DNA of 64,000 bases from Calendula officinalis (taxonomy: Eukaryota > Streptophyta > Magnoliopsida > Asterales > Asteraceae): contig OY970828.1 of the NCBI GenBank assembly GCA_963853835.1, positions 327,501 through 391,500 of the forward strand, read 5' to 3'. The notes under the pieces were generated by a model, which made no database searches, was not told the origin of the DNA, and saw only the letters and a program-made list of their open reading frames with translations. The translations under genes and the position numbers were made by a program. Position 1 is the stretch's first letter. Each line of letters starts with the position of its first letter. This document shows, piece by piece, positions 44,395-57,143 of this stretch.

Positions 44395-47210
44395 CATGCT
44401 GGGCCGAACTGACTGGAGCCCATTTTTTTCCAAATACAAGAAACCCGACCCATTAACGGGCATTAAGTCATCACAAATTTCACAATCGCTCTCATATACA
44501 AACTTATTTTCAATTTCGTTTTCAATTTTCACAGTTTTTCGTGTTAGCGGTAAATCTTTTCACTCACAAGTCACAAAATGAGCAATTTTCTTCTTTTTGT
44601 AAATCTTAACACGAAATTTCATTTGCAATCGATAGCTCTCCGATTGAAATTTTAGGCGCGCAATGATTTGATGTTTTTGTTTTTCAAACTACTGGAATTG
44701 GATTGATAGCGATTTGAGTTTTCTAACGTGTGCGTGTTTGATATTCTGCAAGTAAGCTTCCATTACGTTCATCATGTTCTTATTATCATTTGTGTTTTCT
44801 CTAATTTATCGTCGACGTATTCATTACTGTAACACTATCATTAATCTGTAATTGGCAGTTAATTAAATTCAGGAGCATACTTATCGAACTGTTGATAATT
44901 GATTGATCATTTTTACTCCTACATTACTTAATTAATATATTTTTGTTTTAGTTTTAGTTTTTATTTTTTTCATTTTGCAGGAATTCGATTGATCTATTTC
45001 GTGGTTTATTGTGCTTTGAGAACGATTTGAATATTGAGTGATTCTGCAAGTAAGCCTCCATTAAGTTCTTCATTTTTGTGTTTTCTCTAAATTTAACATT
45101 GACAGACAAGGTACTATCTGTGGTTATTAGCTAATAAGTTCAAGAGTATGCTAATCAAATTGTTGATTGATCATTTTCACTCCCAAATTAGTTTGACAAA
45201 TTAGTTTTTCATTTTAGTGGAATTGGATTGCACTATTTTGTAGTTTTTGGTGGCTCCATACTTGTTTGTGTTCTGAACTGGTTACATAATTAGCAGGCCT
45301 TGTATTGGATATTTGTAGCCAATATCACAAAGTAGACCACACGATTACATGACACAAAAAATTTAAATGTGTAAAAATTAAAAAATATTCATTAATATTG
45401 ATTAAATTTGTTTTGGGAAAGCTAAGGCTTATATTCAAAACGTCTTACTAGCTTATACGATACCTTGAAACACAGGAAATAGTTGCTGAGTAGCTTATCA
45501 ACTTATTTCCAATAAGCAGAAGCTTATTTGTAAGCTTATCGAAACAACTTATTAGCTAATAAGCATTTTTGTGTGTTTCGATGGACCAAAAAAATCTAAG
45601 CTTATCAACTTATTTAAGTTGTTTCAGGTGGCGTTTGGGTTAGTTGATTGAAATTTGAAACAGCTTGTGCTTATAGCTTATGAACTTATTAGTCCAAATA
45701 AGCTCTTTTAGAAAAGCACCTAAAACCTTAGCTTCTTCAAAAAAGCTTATTTATCCTAAATAAGATGTTAAAGATATAAGCTATTTGGCTACTTAAAACA
45801 ACTTATTGTATTTAGAATTTTAGATAATGTAAGCTAACAGATTATATCGAACATAAAGTTCATCATATTGCCAAAAGTGTAATAATATCATTAATATTGG
45901 TTAGGGACCCTACCCCTAGAAATGCGATCAGTTGTACTGTACTTGCTTCCTCACAACTGATATTTTGTATATTCTTGTCATTCTGTATTTATCATTTTCT
46001 TAAGAAAAAGTAAATAACAGAAAATTGTCCCTGCGGTCTTTCATTTTCTTAGGTTTTATACTTAGACATCTTTTTCTGGCGTTTTTGTCCACGTGGTCCT
46101 GATTTTTCAGTTTTGTTCACCCTTTTGCACCTAAAATGACCAAAATATCCTTATTATTTTTCTGAATTTTCTCAATCATTTTTATTTATTTATTTTTGAA
46201 TTTTCTGAATTAAGCATTTATTAAAATAATTTTATTCAAACTTTATTATATCAAATTAACTGATAATTTTATCCTTGATTGCAGGATGAATATCTGGATA
46301 TTATATATTTTCACTATTTGGAATTGTGATGCTGTAAGTTACTAAGTACCTGAAACCAATTTAACTTTACTTTTTATTTTTCTACATGTACCCTTTATTT
46401 GTAAAGTTCCCACTATTTTTTAATTATGTGAATATAAAATAAATCCATGATATTAGAAATCGAGTCTATACTTAATTAATCAATCATAGTGTTTTTGGAT
46501 GGCTATTATTATTATTTTTTTATTGGATATTGTTGCTGACTATGAAGAACAAACAGGCTGGATAATGAAGATCACGACTTCTTTTTTTTGAAAGAACACA
46601 ATTATCCTTGAATACTTTTCTATTATGTAAAATAAATAATCATCGAACGGGCAAAAATTTAAAAAAAGTTATCGTCATTTAACATGCTTTTTATTAGAAC
46701 TGGTATAATTGAAACTTGATACATGTTTTGGTGTCCTTTAAAGCTACATTAGGTTTTTTTTTTTCTTTTTTTCTTTTTTTTAATAATGAGAGCCAATGAC
46801 CCAAGCAAAGACTCAATGAAACAGAGAAACAACTTGACCTTGTATGAGCCCGTTAGACACGGGCCAATATGAATCAAGCCCATTAGGCAAGAAGGCCCAC
46901 ACCTGAGTTTGACACTTTGACCTAGGAAGCTTAGCCTCAACTTGGTTTGGTCAACATGTATATCCTTTGACCCATTAATTTTCGTAGATATTTTACTCGT
47001 TTGATGCAATAGAGATATAAAATAACCCAAATCAGTCAATTCATAAGTAAATGGGTCGAAATGTAACAAAAGCATCCTGCATGAAATATTTGATTATGTT
47101 TTTATGTAAAATAATTGTTTCTTTTGTTGTAGGTCGTAAAAGTTGCTTCAAAAGTGATTCTTTTGATCATAATGCAAAAGATGATGATTTCATCAAAAGA
47201 AAAAAAGGTT
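44395..47210 (+). other. Possible non-coding or degraded spliced transcript
   Basis: Site II-like TGGGCC (44400) and AGCCCA (44418) precede a stretch with several exon-like features on the plus strand. A donor-like CTGCAAGTAAGC occurs twice in a repeated context (44743 and 45046, both followed by TTCCATTA/CTCCATTA), with an acceptor TTTTGCAG|GAATT near 44980. A block at 46285-46332 is bounded by TTGCAG and GTAAGT, and another at 47133-47207 by TTGTAG and GTTAGT. The last two join into a ~45-residue frame with no known similarity. This is inference from splice-like signals only. About 45420-45800 is AAGCTTATT-type MITE debris. Confidence 0.25.
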
Positions 47211-48021
47211 AGTAATCAATAGATACAACTCACAGTCTCACATACATATATATTATATATAATCTCCGTATAATCAGCACAAGCATACTTTATTGAATAA
47301 AAATTAACGGATTTTATATAGTTGATCATAGGATAATCTAACAATTTAAGCGATGAGACACAATGAGGATTGAGGTGGATGATCATCAAGGGTATAGGTG
47401 ACATTTTGACCTTTTGACCTGTATACCGGGTCAATTTGGTCATGTTAGTGTATTTTCTCAATGGGTTAAATGGGCCAAATAATTCTTTTTAGCAAAAGGG
47501 CAACACGTCAAACATGTTGCAAGCCACCATGAGTTATTTTTATGTGTAACGTCTTAATAACCTAGAAAAATAAAAAGTGAGCAAAAATGTTTTTTGTAAC
47601 CCAGGTTTCGACTCACTTTACGATAAGACTAAACACAGAGCGATCATCTGCTTTGCGAGTAGCCCATAGTCAGTGCAAGTGAACCACTGTGGCCACAATA
47701 GGGTATATCTTTTTGCTCCTAAGGATTAAACCTGAGACTTTTTGAAATTTCAATATTATGGAGACCAAATCCAACTACTGGGTGGTATATCGTCGTTGTG
47801 CGAACCAATAAAGGGATTCTACTTTGGATCATCACCATGTTGTATGTCGATACATATGTTCACGAACATTTGATCAGAGTGCAAATACTGTAAGTCGTCT
47901 TTCGGTTGTTTAGTTACTTTGGTTTTATAAACATAACGGTTCCTATAGATTTTCCATGAGTTAACTAGACATTGATATTGTTTCCGCTGCATAATAAAGA
48001 ATGTGTTAATGCTAGTAAAAC

Positions 48022-48471
48022 CAGTGTTGTAAAACTCGGCTTACACGGCCGAGTACTCGCCGGGTCCCGCTACTCGGTGCTATGCCGAGTCGGGTAGGTC
48101 TGAACCGGTCAAATTACTCGGTCAATATAAAACTCAGTGAAAACTCGGCCAACTCGGTGAAAAACTCGGCCAACTCGGTAAAAACTTATCCAAGTCGAAA
48201 ACTCACTCAAAATTCGGAAACTCAGTCAAAATTAGGAAACTCGGTCAAACTTGGTCAAAACTCATAAAATCGGTTTAAATTCGGTCAATTTCTCCAAAAT
48301 ATGTTGTATTTTTAAGAACTATGGAAATTTTATGTATATTATATATTTTTATAAATAAAATATATATGGAAATCTCAATCCGAGTACTCGCCGAGTACTC
48401 ACCGGGTAACCGAGTACTCGCTACAAGGTCGTCGGACGAACGGGGAGTGAGTAGCGAGTTCTGCAACCATG
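48022..48471. mobile_element. hAT-type MITE with perfect 8-bp target duplication
   Basis: AGTAAAAC flanks both sides (48014-48021, 48472-48479). Ends are inverted: CAGTGTTGTAAAACTCGG at the left, CATGGTTGCAGAACTCGC read from the right. Interior made of ACTCGG / CCGAGT repeats around an AT core. 450 bp, non-coding; the short frame through it (KLSENSANSVKNSANSVK) is repeat translation. Confidence 0.75.
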
Positions 48472-48479
48472 AGTAAAAC

Positions 48480-50607
48480 CCAACAATGAGTGAGACTAAA
48501 AAGAAATCTAATTAGGTGTGTGTGAACAAAAAGGGACTACACAATAAAGGACCGCCAGGTAGATAGATGATAGTAGATAAACATCATTATGCGAGAGACA
48601 AGTGAGACAACAAATACACGAGGCAAGAAACGAATTGTAAAACATGGGAAAGATCGACATTAGACAATATGGTAGGCGAACGTATACAAATAGCAGGAGA
48701 GAAGATAACAGCGATCTTACTACTAGTTTTAATACCAAAACAAGTATAGATAGTCTAAAAAGACAATATGAACACGCGCGTTTCAAGCATTTTTTGTACA
48801 ATGACATAGTCAAGGTACAAAAATGGGCACGTTTGGTTAGGCTGCAAGGTACCCATATTTCTTGCCACATCACCGCCACCTAAGCAACCACACTACCACC
48901 ACATCACATCATCTCTAGGAAATACCCACCACACCACACCACACCATTTTATTCTATTAAATTTTAAATATAATAAAAAAGAAAATACCCCTCAACCAAT
49001 CACAAGCAAGCATTCATCAAAAAGCAACCCCCAACACTCGTTCTCCGCCGTGGCCCGTGGCCTCCTCCTCCCACGCCGACCCCCACGCCGTTGGGGGGGC
49101 GGTATTCCCTACCCACACCACGCCGTGGCCGTCCACCTCACCCCCACGCCACCGTTGCCGTTGTCCCGTACCGTGAAGCCTTAACTGAGTTAGTTAGATA
49201 TACATTTTCTTATACCATATTTTTTTTCTTTCAAAAGTGCATGCCCTATGCGATCGTGTGTAATGGAATGACCGAACAGTGCACATGTATTAATAAAATC
49301 AATTTTAAAGTTTGGTCGTGAGTTTAGTCATATGTTTAGTCTGGAGAAAGAAAACTGATCATGTGACGGTGATCACCATTACTATTAGTCTTAAGTGCTG
49401 TTTAATAAGAACAAAATGATTAAACGCTGAAGATTATGAGGTTTTGTGTAAAACTTGTTCTGAATGTGAAATTTTTTTTATAAGAAATTCTAACTGCTTA
49501 ATGATTCAACATATGTTCTAAGGAAGAATGATTCAATAGTTTTTGTTGTCTCATTCAGCATATACTTCATTCGGTTGCGTTAAACAAATGCACTAAATGC
49601 TAAATACTACAACATTTAGCACTAAATAATTCCATTTAGTTGTAAACATGCACCACCTTAGTCATCTTGTTATATCCATCCCATATGGTACGGGATGAGA
49701 CATGACTTTGCATAAACTTATTGTGGCATTTTGCTTGTTTGTTTGTTTTTAACATGTAACTCTCGTGATCGCAATAAATATTCCAATAAGAAACCTCCAA
49801 AACCAAGGAAACGGTACATACTCCAATATAACCATCTTAATTACATTCAAAATAGTCAACCGAATTGCTTTTTACGATTATTCAAAAAATACAAACCGAA
49901 CCAAGGTTTTATATGGCGTTCGGTTATTTCAGTATGCTTTTAATGGTTATTTTGGTTTACGCTTCGGTTTTGCTTTTGCTTTTTGGTTTTTCAAGTGTGA
50001 CTGTTGTGATCATAATTCATAAAAACCAAGAAGAAACCTCCAAAACCTAGGAAAAGGTCACTAATCCGACATAACAAGGTGCATATGCACCATGTCACTC
50101 TCATTCAAACTAGTTTTTATAGACACATCATGTTCTTTTTTGTTGGGTAGTAGTATTGAATGGTGAAAATCATACCAGTCAATAATGCTTCGGAATTACA
50201 TGGTTTTGCATATCCATTTTTTTATATAATGTGTCGTTTGCTCGCGTTGTTGATGATATATAGTCAATAGCGTAATAAATAAACCACTATACGGATTATA
50301 TACAAGTACAAATACACGTTATTTATACAAAGGGGTCATACACTATACATTATACAATATATGTGAAAAAATTGAGGGCAGCCACATATATAGTTACGAG
50401 TGTTATGTACTCGTTTCGACTGTAACGGAGCCAACCTAAACTAAAGTTGAGCTATTTGAACGCTTACAAGTCATCGTATGAAACTTACTATAATCCTTTC
50501 ATTATTAGTACAACCATAAGTGTGAAATTTCTACATATATATGTGGTGGTAAGAAAATTTTACTTAGTACTATAATCGAGTGAGCCACGTAAAAATCTTG
50601 TGTTTTA
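48480..50607. other. Gene-poor spacer
   Basis: No gene recognised. 48880-49180 is a C-rich low-complexity stretch (CACCACACC, CCCACGCCG) that may be a transposon arm. About 49760-50070 contains a tandem-like pair of 'AAACCTCCAAAACC(A/T)AGGAAA' blocks near 49790 and 50033 around CGGTT-rich DNA, probably another old repeat. Confidence 0.35.
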
Positions 50608-50934
50608 GGCCTCGTTTAATTAGTCGGATTAAGTTAGAATCAGATAATAAGAATCAAAGCAGGTCCTCGTCCAACTTGAAACCTCGAAGGAGACAGAGCC
50701 GTTGTTGAAGAAGAATGCGTCAAGAGAGATTAGGGCCAAAAAAACAGACCGAGTCCGAGTATTTTTTGTTTCGGACTGGATCAACAAATTTTTTGGACCG
50801 AATCTGATGTTATCAAATGGTCTATCTGTTATCAAATGGCCGATTCGGACTCGGACCGGGTCCGAAGATTAAGACTGAGTCAGAATTAATTCCCCAATCC
50901 GATTCCGACTCAATCCGACTAATTAAACGGGGCC
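50608..50934. mobile_element. Tourist-like MITE, TTA target duplication
   Basis: TTA on both sides (50605-50607, 50935-50937). Ends GGCCTCGTTTAATTAGTCGG (left) and GGCCCCGTTTAATTAGTCGG (read from the right) differ at one base. The interior has TCGGACTCGGACCGGGTCCG-type palindromes. 327 bp, non-coding. Confidence 0.7.
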
Positions 50935-51045
50935 TTATTCTGTTTAGGTCCGATTTCCTAATGCTTCGATATCACATAACCCACCATCCATCATTGCTAA
51001 CTTATCCTTTATAAAGAACTTGAAAAACAATACACCGTTTTAAAG

Positions 51046-51479
51046 TGAAGAAAATAACAGATCTACAAGATCTATAACAAAACACAAAATATAAGGCAAC
51101 CTATTGCATCTTCAACTGATAACAATGGTTCATAGAACAGATTACAAAGTAAACCTTACTACAATAACACTCAACTCTCATACGATTTACAGATCTGAAC
51201 ATAGATGTTCAACTAAACTGACTACAGAGAAGAAACCCTAATTCTATCTGAGAGAGAATGAAAAAAGTATGTGAGAAGATAACACAATCCGTTAACTTTC
51301 TCACCTACCAAAACAATATCTATACTAATTACATATTCTCTCTTTACTACCTAAAGAATAAAGAAAATACAAACTAACCCCTCAACTTGTACACCTGCAC
51401 AAGTAAACAACAAACAAACACATATACTATATAAAATGTATAAGTATGACATTACCTTTACATACCTCACATTTTAACA
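51046..51479 (-). repeat. 3' LTR of the copia element
   Basis: 434 bp, TG...CA on the plus strand as read here. Differs from the other LTR by a 9-bp insertion-like duplication (ATCTACAAG near 51061) and, as far as I can see by eye, one substitution (AAGGCAACC against AAGCCAACC). Confidence 0.95.
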
Positions 51480-51492
51480 TTCCCCCTTAATG

Positions 51493-54400
51493 TCATACCT
51501 GGAAAAAATTAGACAACTTAAGCTTATCACAGAAAAAATTATGCAACTTACTTGGTAACCCTTTTGTAAAGACATCTGCTACATTCAAAGCAGATTCTAT
51601 CTTCAAAACCTTAACTACACCTGCACAAACTTTAGTTCTAGCATAATGTAAATCCAGTTCAAAATGCTTTGTCCTATCATGGAAAACAGGATTAGCAGAA
51701 ATTAAAATGGCTGCCTTATTGTCACAAAACACTTCCACTGGAAGTAACTTAACCAACCCAAGCTCAGTCAATAATTTTTCAACCCAGACCACTTCACACA
51801 CAACAGAGCATAATGCTCTATACTCAGCTTCTGCTGTAGATCTAGAAACAGCTTGTTGTTTCTTGCTCTTCCAAGAAATCAAATTTTCACCCAGAAAAAC
51901 CGAATAACCAGTAACTGACCTTCTTGAAGTAAGACACTTACCCCAATCAGAATCTACAAAAGCTTTAACTTTCAAATTACCACTTTTACTAAAAACAACT
52001 CCTTTACCTGGACTACCTTTTATATACCTCAAAACCCTTATAGCCAGTTTTAAGTGAGATACCAAAGGAGCATGCATAAACTGACTAAGACAGTGAACTG
52101 CAAAAGATATATCTGGTCTGGTCAAAGTTAAATATATTAACTTCCCAACCAGCCTTTGATATTCAGTTAGATTTTCTAACAATATATCACCATCTCTTGC
52201 ATTAGCTAAATCAGTAATAACAACATTAGTCTCAATAGGAGTATTAACTGGTTTACACCCTGTTAAACCAAATTCAGCAAGCAATTCAAGGGCATATTTC
52301 CTTTGTGATAAACACAAGGCCTTATCACCTTCAACAACCTCAATTCCCAGAAAATATTGTAACCTACCAAGATCTTTAATCATAAACTGAGTATTTAAAA
52401 AACTTTTAACAGCCTCAATTTCAGAATTATTATTTCCAGTTATTACAATATCATCTACATAAACTAACAAAATTACCATCACATCATCATTCCTTTTAAT
52501 AAACAAAGAATAATCATTCATACTTTGAACAAATCCATTGCTAATTAAGGTCTTTGTTAATTTCTCATTCCACTTCCTAGGCGCTTGTTTTAACCCATAA
52601 AGAGATTTAACCAACTTACACACCTTACCAGACTCATGTTCAAAATAACCCTCAGGAAGATTCATATAAACATCTTCACTTAACTCACCATATAAAAAGG
52701 CATTATTGACATCTAACTGGAATAAAGGCCAGGAATTCTCAACTGCTAGACTCAAAACACTCCTAACAGTGACCATTTTTACTACAGGAGAGAACGTTTC
52801 ATCAAAATCTATACCCTCCCTTTGATTATACCCTTTAGCAACAAGTCTTGCTTTGTACCTATCAATTTCACCATTGGACTTGTACTTAATCTTATAAATC
52901 CATCTACAACCTATAGGTCTTCTATTCTTAGGCAACTCTGTAACTATCCAGGTGTTATTCCTGTACAAAGCTTCCATTTCAAGGTTCATGGCATCTACCC
53001 AGTTTTGATCTTTAACAGCTTCTTTATAAGAATTTGGTTCTACAGATTTACTAAGATTACTAATAAAACAATTGTAGTCTTTAGATAAATTTGAATACCC
53101 AACATATCTATTTATATCAAATTTACAGTTACTGTTTAAAACAAAATCAGAAAATTTCTTAGGCAAGACATTTGGCCGAGCAGATCTCCTCACAGAACTT
53201 GTTTCAGTTGACCTAGAATGCACATTATTTTGACCCTCAGAATTATTTTCATCTAACACACCATCATAAGAAGTTGCAGAGTTCAGATCCTCACAGGTAA
53301 CCTTATGCAGGCCACTAGGTAGATCTGAATCAATGTTCAGATCCTCACAAGTACCTTCATTTAGATTACAAGGTAAATCCAAATCACTACCTACATCCTC
53401 AGGTAAAACCTTCCCCTCATCATTGGGCGCATTTTGCAAATTAGGACTAATGTTATTATGTATATCTAAGTGTAAGTCAAAAAAATTTAAATGATTTATA
53501 TTAACATCATCACCACTACTTTCTTGAAATTTTTCAGATTCTTTGTAAGGAAAAATGGTTTCATAAAATTTTACATCTCTTGAAAAGAACATATTTTCAT
53601 TTTCAAGACTTAACAATTTGTATCCTTTAGTTTTATTACCATATCCTATGAAAACACATTTTTCTGACTTACTACTAAATTTATCACCATTATTTAGAAT
53701 CTTAGAAAAACACAAACATCCAAAAGTCCTTAAATGCATAAGAGAAGGTTCTAAACTGTAAACAAGCTCATATGGAGATCTACCACTTAGCACAGAGGAA
53801 GGAGTCCTGTTAATCAGATATACAGCAGTCAAAATACATTCAGACCAAAATTGTAAAGGTATTCCACCTTGAAACATAAGAGACCTAGCTACATTAAGAA
53901 GGTGTCTATGTTTTCTCTCAACCACACCATTTTGTTGGGGAGTATAAGCACATGTTGTTTGATGAATTATTCCATTATTTTGACAGAAAGTATTCATATT
54001 ATTATTAACAAACTCAGTTCCATTATCAGTTCTAAATACTTTCACTGTTTTATTAAACTGATTTTTAATTAAAAAAATAATATTCTTTTATTTTTTCAAA
54101 CACTTCAGTTTTAGATTTTAACATAAAAGCCCAAACTGCCCTAGTATAATCATCAACAACAGTTAAAAAATATTTGAACCCATCATTGCTTTCTATTCGA
54201 TAGGGACCCCAAACATCTAAATGAACTATATCACCTAACTCTTTAGTTTGATGGTCACTTAAAGGGAAAGGCTCTCTTGTTTGTTTAGCCTTATGGCAAA
54301 TATCACAAGGAGATGACTCAACTACTTTATCAACTTTTAATTTGTTTTGTAATATATTTAAAACTTTATCTGCAGGATGACCTAACCTACTATGCCACAA

Positions 54401-54850
54401 ACTACTAGATAAATTGCATGTAGTAATACAAACAGAATTATGAGAACAGTTACTCACATTTAACATGTAAAGCCCATTTACTTCATTGCCAGTCCCCACC
54501 AGGGTCTTGGTGTTCAAATCCTGAATATAACATTTAGATTCATCAAAACCTATGTATAACTTGCAATCTTTAGACAGTTTTTGAACAGACAGCAAACTGA
54601 CACAATATTCAGGAATTACAAGAACATCTTTTAACAGAATTCTATCATTTAATTTCATATTACCAATATGTTTAATAAAAGCTTCAGTTCCATTAGGATG
54701 ACTAACAGACAGTTTTAAGCTACTCACATCAACAACATCAATAAGCCCATCAACAGAACCAGTCATATGTTGATTGGCTCCAGAATCAACTATCCATCCT
54801 AACTGACACTTATTTTTAACCTTAACATTATTGGTATTAAAAATGTACAA
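51493..54850 (-). pseudogene. copia pol (protease-integrase-RT-RNase H), frameshifted
   Basis: Two overlapping-frame pieces. 54065-54850 carries the protease active site (WIVDSGANQHMTG), the GAG-pre-integrase zinc finger region (HSRLGHPADKVLNIL) and the first part of the integrase core (LDVWGPYRI, VVDDYTRAVWAF). 51493-54045 carries the rest of the integrase (RTDNGTEFV, QQNGVVERKHRHLL), reverse transcriptase with YVDD (near 52450) and RNase H (DSDWGK, SRSTAEAEYRAL). The integrase is interrupted at about 54050-54065, where an A-rich run shifts the frame. All catalytic motifs are still recognisable. Confidence 0.93.
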
Positions 54851-55925
54851 AAATTTTTATTAAAAATTTTGCTTGTGTTGTAAAACCTACCTGCCATATT
54901 GGCATGGTTATTTGAAGTAGATGCTTCACCACTTTCATTTAGCAAGGACATCAGCTTAGACAATTGATTACTTGTAAGAGAAACAGAAGTCAAACCAGAA
55001 TTAGTAGCACAAGTTTTTTCAGATGAAGACTGATTTACAACACTTTTACCTTTAACTTGATTTTTAGTTTTCTTTTTATAACCAGCAGGATAACCAATTA
55101 ATTCATAGCATCTATCAATATTATGTCCTATCATATCACAGTTAGTGCATCTAACAGTACTACTAGTTCCTTTATTCACATTCTTTTTATTATCATATTG
55201 AGAAACAAAGGCAGAACTAGTATTTTTGTTTACATTTACTCCTGAAATACCTCTATGTGATTCTTACCTAGATATAATAGCATAGGCTGTTTTTACATCT
55301 GGAGTTGGTTCTCTAGACAATATGTTACTTCTAAGAGACACATATACATCATCAAGACCCATTAAAAACTGCATTAATTTCATATATTTATTATGATTAT
55401 TAAAGATATTTGCACCAGCACAAACACATACATGTAACTCAAGTAAAGCATCAAACTGTTTCCACAACGAATTCAATTTATGATAATAGGTAGAAATAGG
55501 ACTACCATTCTGTTTTAGACTATTAATTTCATGATGCAAATTAAAAACAATTGATCCATCAATTTTATTATATGTCTCTTTTAATTCATTCCAAACTGTT
55601 GTAGCATTTTTATTAAAAATTTGTCCAGCATATAATTCTTCAGAAACACATCCTAAGATCCAAGATAAGACAACTGAATTGCACTATCCCACTGTTTAGC
55701 AAGAACTTCATTAGTTAAACTTTTTTCACAACTGCCATCTATAAATCCAATTTTATTTTTGGTTTCTAATGCTAACCACATAGATCTACTCCAAATATTA
55801 TAATTTTCTGTACCTTTCAATTTAAGAGCAATTAAAGGAGTTCCTGCAGTATCACTAGCATGTAAGAACAATTGATCACTAAAGTCTAATTTATTTATCA
55901 AGGTAATATCATTCTGGTCTCCCAT
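54851..55925 (-). pseudogene. copia gag, broken
   Basis: The likely start is ATG at 55925 (MGDQNDITL). The capsid-like part (LKLKGTENYNIWSRSM) runs to about 55653, where the frame is lost. It resumes in another frame (55264-55539, MHHEINSLKQNGSPISTYYH) and ends at a TAA at about 55264. Downstream in that same frame is the zinc knuckle C..C....H....C (CTNCDMIGHNIDRC). A second shift near 54850 separates gag from the protease in an A/T homopolymer. Not translatable as a whole. Confidence 0.9.
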
Positions 55926-56713
55926 ATCTCCACCAAACAAAGCAAGTATACACTTCAAAAAAACAACAATTACAACTAACACGCAACAGACAACAGAACA
56001 ATTAACACAAAACAATTTATTCCTAAAAGGTAATCTGAGCAGAGGCAAGATTCCAAGGACTTTCAAGAAGCCTGGACATGCGATACTACAGGACCTTCTC
56101 TTCTACACAAAGAGGTTAGTACAAAATAAACGAAAAACAACTAAATCAGATAGGATCTCTGGTGTAGGTCAAGCTCGTTGTATCTCAGAGCCCTCCAAAA
56201 CACAACGTTACTTGCTACGACCTCAGAGTAGGTAAAGAGATACTTACAGAGATTTAGCCCAATAAATTCTAACGAAGTTACTCCAAATAGCAGCGGAAAC
56301 TTTAATCAACAACAATAAGTTCGAAGAAATAATGTCTTCGACAAATATGAACAATTGAAAACGTTCAGATTTCAACAACAGTCCACAGATTTCTTCGGAA
56401 ACAAGCGAATAATCTGAAGAACGTTCAGATTTCAGCCATAGTCCACAGATTTCTTCGGATCGGAAGAATAACAACAGAAGACAAAAAGTCTCTGTAAACA
56501 GGTCGTAGATCAGAAAACCCTAGATCTGAACAACACTCGAAAAGAGACGTCAATATCACTAACCTTTTGGTTAGAGTCAATCGACGAGAGATCGATGACT
56601 TCAGATTCAACAGAAATCGAAGAACAGAAACCCTAAACTTCAACGAGCGAGAGAACTAGAACAGCAAGATCTACAAGAAACGAATCAGAGACGAACCGTG
56701 CGCTCTGATACCA

Positions 56714-57138
56714 TGAAGAAAATAACAGATCTATAACAAAACACAAAATATAAGCCAACCTATTGCATCTTCAACTGATAACAATGGTTCATAGAACAGA
56801 TTACAAAGTAAACCTTACTACAATAACACTCAACTCTCATACGATTTACAGATCTGAACATAGATGTTCAACTAAACTGACTACAGAGAAGAAACCCTAA
56901 TTCTATCTGAGAGAGAATGAAAAAAGTATGTGAGAAGATAACACAATCCGTTAACTTTCTCACCTACCAAAACAATATCTATACTAATTACATATTCTCT
57001 CTTTACTACCTAAAGAATAAAGAAAATACAAACTAACCCCTCAACTTGTACACCTGCACAAGTAAACAACAAACAAACACATATACTATATAAAATGTAT
57101 AAGTATGACATTACCTTTACATACCTCACATTTTAACA
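56714..57138 (-). repeat. 5' LTR of the copia element
   Basis: 425 bp; abuts the tRNA-Met primer site. Almost identical to the LTR at 51046-51479, which implies recent insertion. Confidence 0.95.
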
Positions 57139-57143
57139 TAAAG

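Larger units (their letters stand above)
51046..57138 (-). mobile_element. Ty1/copia LTR retrotransposon, complete but coding-defective
   Basis: 6093 bp, flanked by the 5-bp target duplication TAAAG (51041-51045, 57139-57143). Two LTRs start TG and end CA. On the minus strand, the primer-binding site TGGTATCAGAGC (56702-56713, initiator tRNA-Met) directly follows the 5' LTR, and a polypurine tract TTAAGGGGGAA (51480-51490) precedes the 3' LTR. The order gag, protease, integrase, reverse transcriptase, RNase H identifies copia rather than gypsy. The reading frame is broken by three frameshifts and one in-frame stop. The leader holds a 62-bp tandem duplication (about 56359-56398 and 56421-56460). 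Confidence 0.96.

Noticed and set aside
46285..47207. Two-exon ~45-residue protein gene
   Set aside because: Splice signals are present, but the peptide has no recognisable family and low complexity; kept only as a possible transcript.
48082..48267. ORF with SENSANSVKNSANSVK repeats
   Set aside because: Translation of the ACTCGG repeat arm of a hAT MITE.
51707..54072. Plus-strand ORFs inside the copia element
   Set aside because: Antisense to clear pol domains.
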